Shown: positions 21,045 through 21,065 of the stretch, one piece after another
Numbering within the stretch: position 1 is the stretch's first letter
Layout of the letters: the number at the start of each line of letters is the position of its first letter
Source: Acidimicrobiales bacterium
Lineage (GTDB): Bacteria > Actinomycetota > Acidimicrobiia > Acidimicrobiales > Palsa-688
Direction: 5' to 3'
Length of the DNA: 21,065 nt
Assembly: GCA_019241495.1 (NCBI GenBank)
Contig: JAFAWZ010000286.1
Span: forward strand, 1 to 21,065
Position numbers and translations under genes: made by a program
Notes under the pieces: model-generated
Databases searched by the model: none
Seen by the model: only the letters and a program-made list of their open reading frames with translations
What the model was told of the DNA's origin: nothing

Positions 21045-21065
21045 CCGATCCCTCCCGTGCCGGGC

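Overview
This window is about 21 kb of high-GC bacterial chromosome, densely packed with genes. It most likely comes from an actinobacterium, and best fits Acidimicrobiia. The strongest lineage hint is a secreted deacetylase ending in repeats of the GYWLVASDGGVFSFGD type, which I associate with acidimicrobial secreted proteins. GTG and TTG starts, ATGA stop/start overlaps, apparently leaderless starts and terminators without U-tracts agree with this. The placement is inference from sequence style and recall, not a search. I recognise 22 protein-coding genes. I see no tRNA, rRNA, CRISPR array, transposase or phage gene.

Left part (1-5.3 kb). A PPOX-fold flavin/F420-type protein is followed by a 557-bp stretch without a credible gene. 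That stretch holds two strong hairpins, one of them terminator-like, and a predicted promoter. Next come an orphan lipoprotein substrate-binding protein (branched-chain amino acid type) and a secreted NodB-type polysaccharide deacetylase fused to three 42-residue repeats. On the minus strand, a NiCoT nickel/cobalt permease overlaps a Fur-family regulator by 4 bp, which suggests a metal-uptake unit controlled by its own regulator.

Middle part (5.3-12.1 kb). An OmpR-type response regulator and its sensor kinase face a DUF1800-DUF1501 pair on the minus strand. The kinase reading frame runs 85 bp into the DUF1501 gene, and a nested inverted repeat lies beside the overlap. Divergent from DUF1800 are a three-zinc-ribbon protein and a TadA-type tRNA adenosine deaminase. 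Two perfect-stem hairpins sit in the gap where tadA converges on a small FmdB-type zinc-ribbon gene. Next to that is a PRiA4_ORF3-like protein.

Right part (12.1-21.0 kb). Ten genes run leftward on the minus strand in tightly spaced blocks. In transcription order they are: crotonase, two-domain VOC protein, SDR; then SnoaL/NTF2-like protein, zinc alcohol dehydrogenase, cytochrome P450; then, behind a candidate promoter with a 12-bp palindrome, SDR, acyl-CoA-dehydrogenase-like flavoprotein, 14-TM MFS transporter and PRiA4-like protein, with FmdB 26 bp further on. The enzyme mix suggests oxidation and breakdown (or tailoring) of a hydrophobic, perhaps cyclic, compound: hydroxylation, alcohol oxidation, CoA-ester or ring chemistry, and transport. 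The substrate cannot be read from the sequence. The crotonase and the ACAD-like protein both lack a catalytic residue expected of their textbook reactions, so the pathway may be non-standard.
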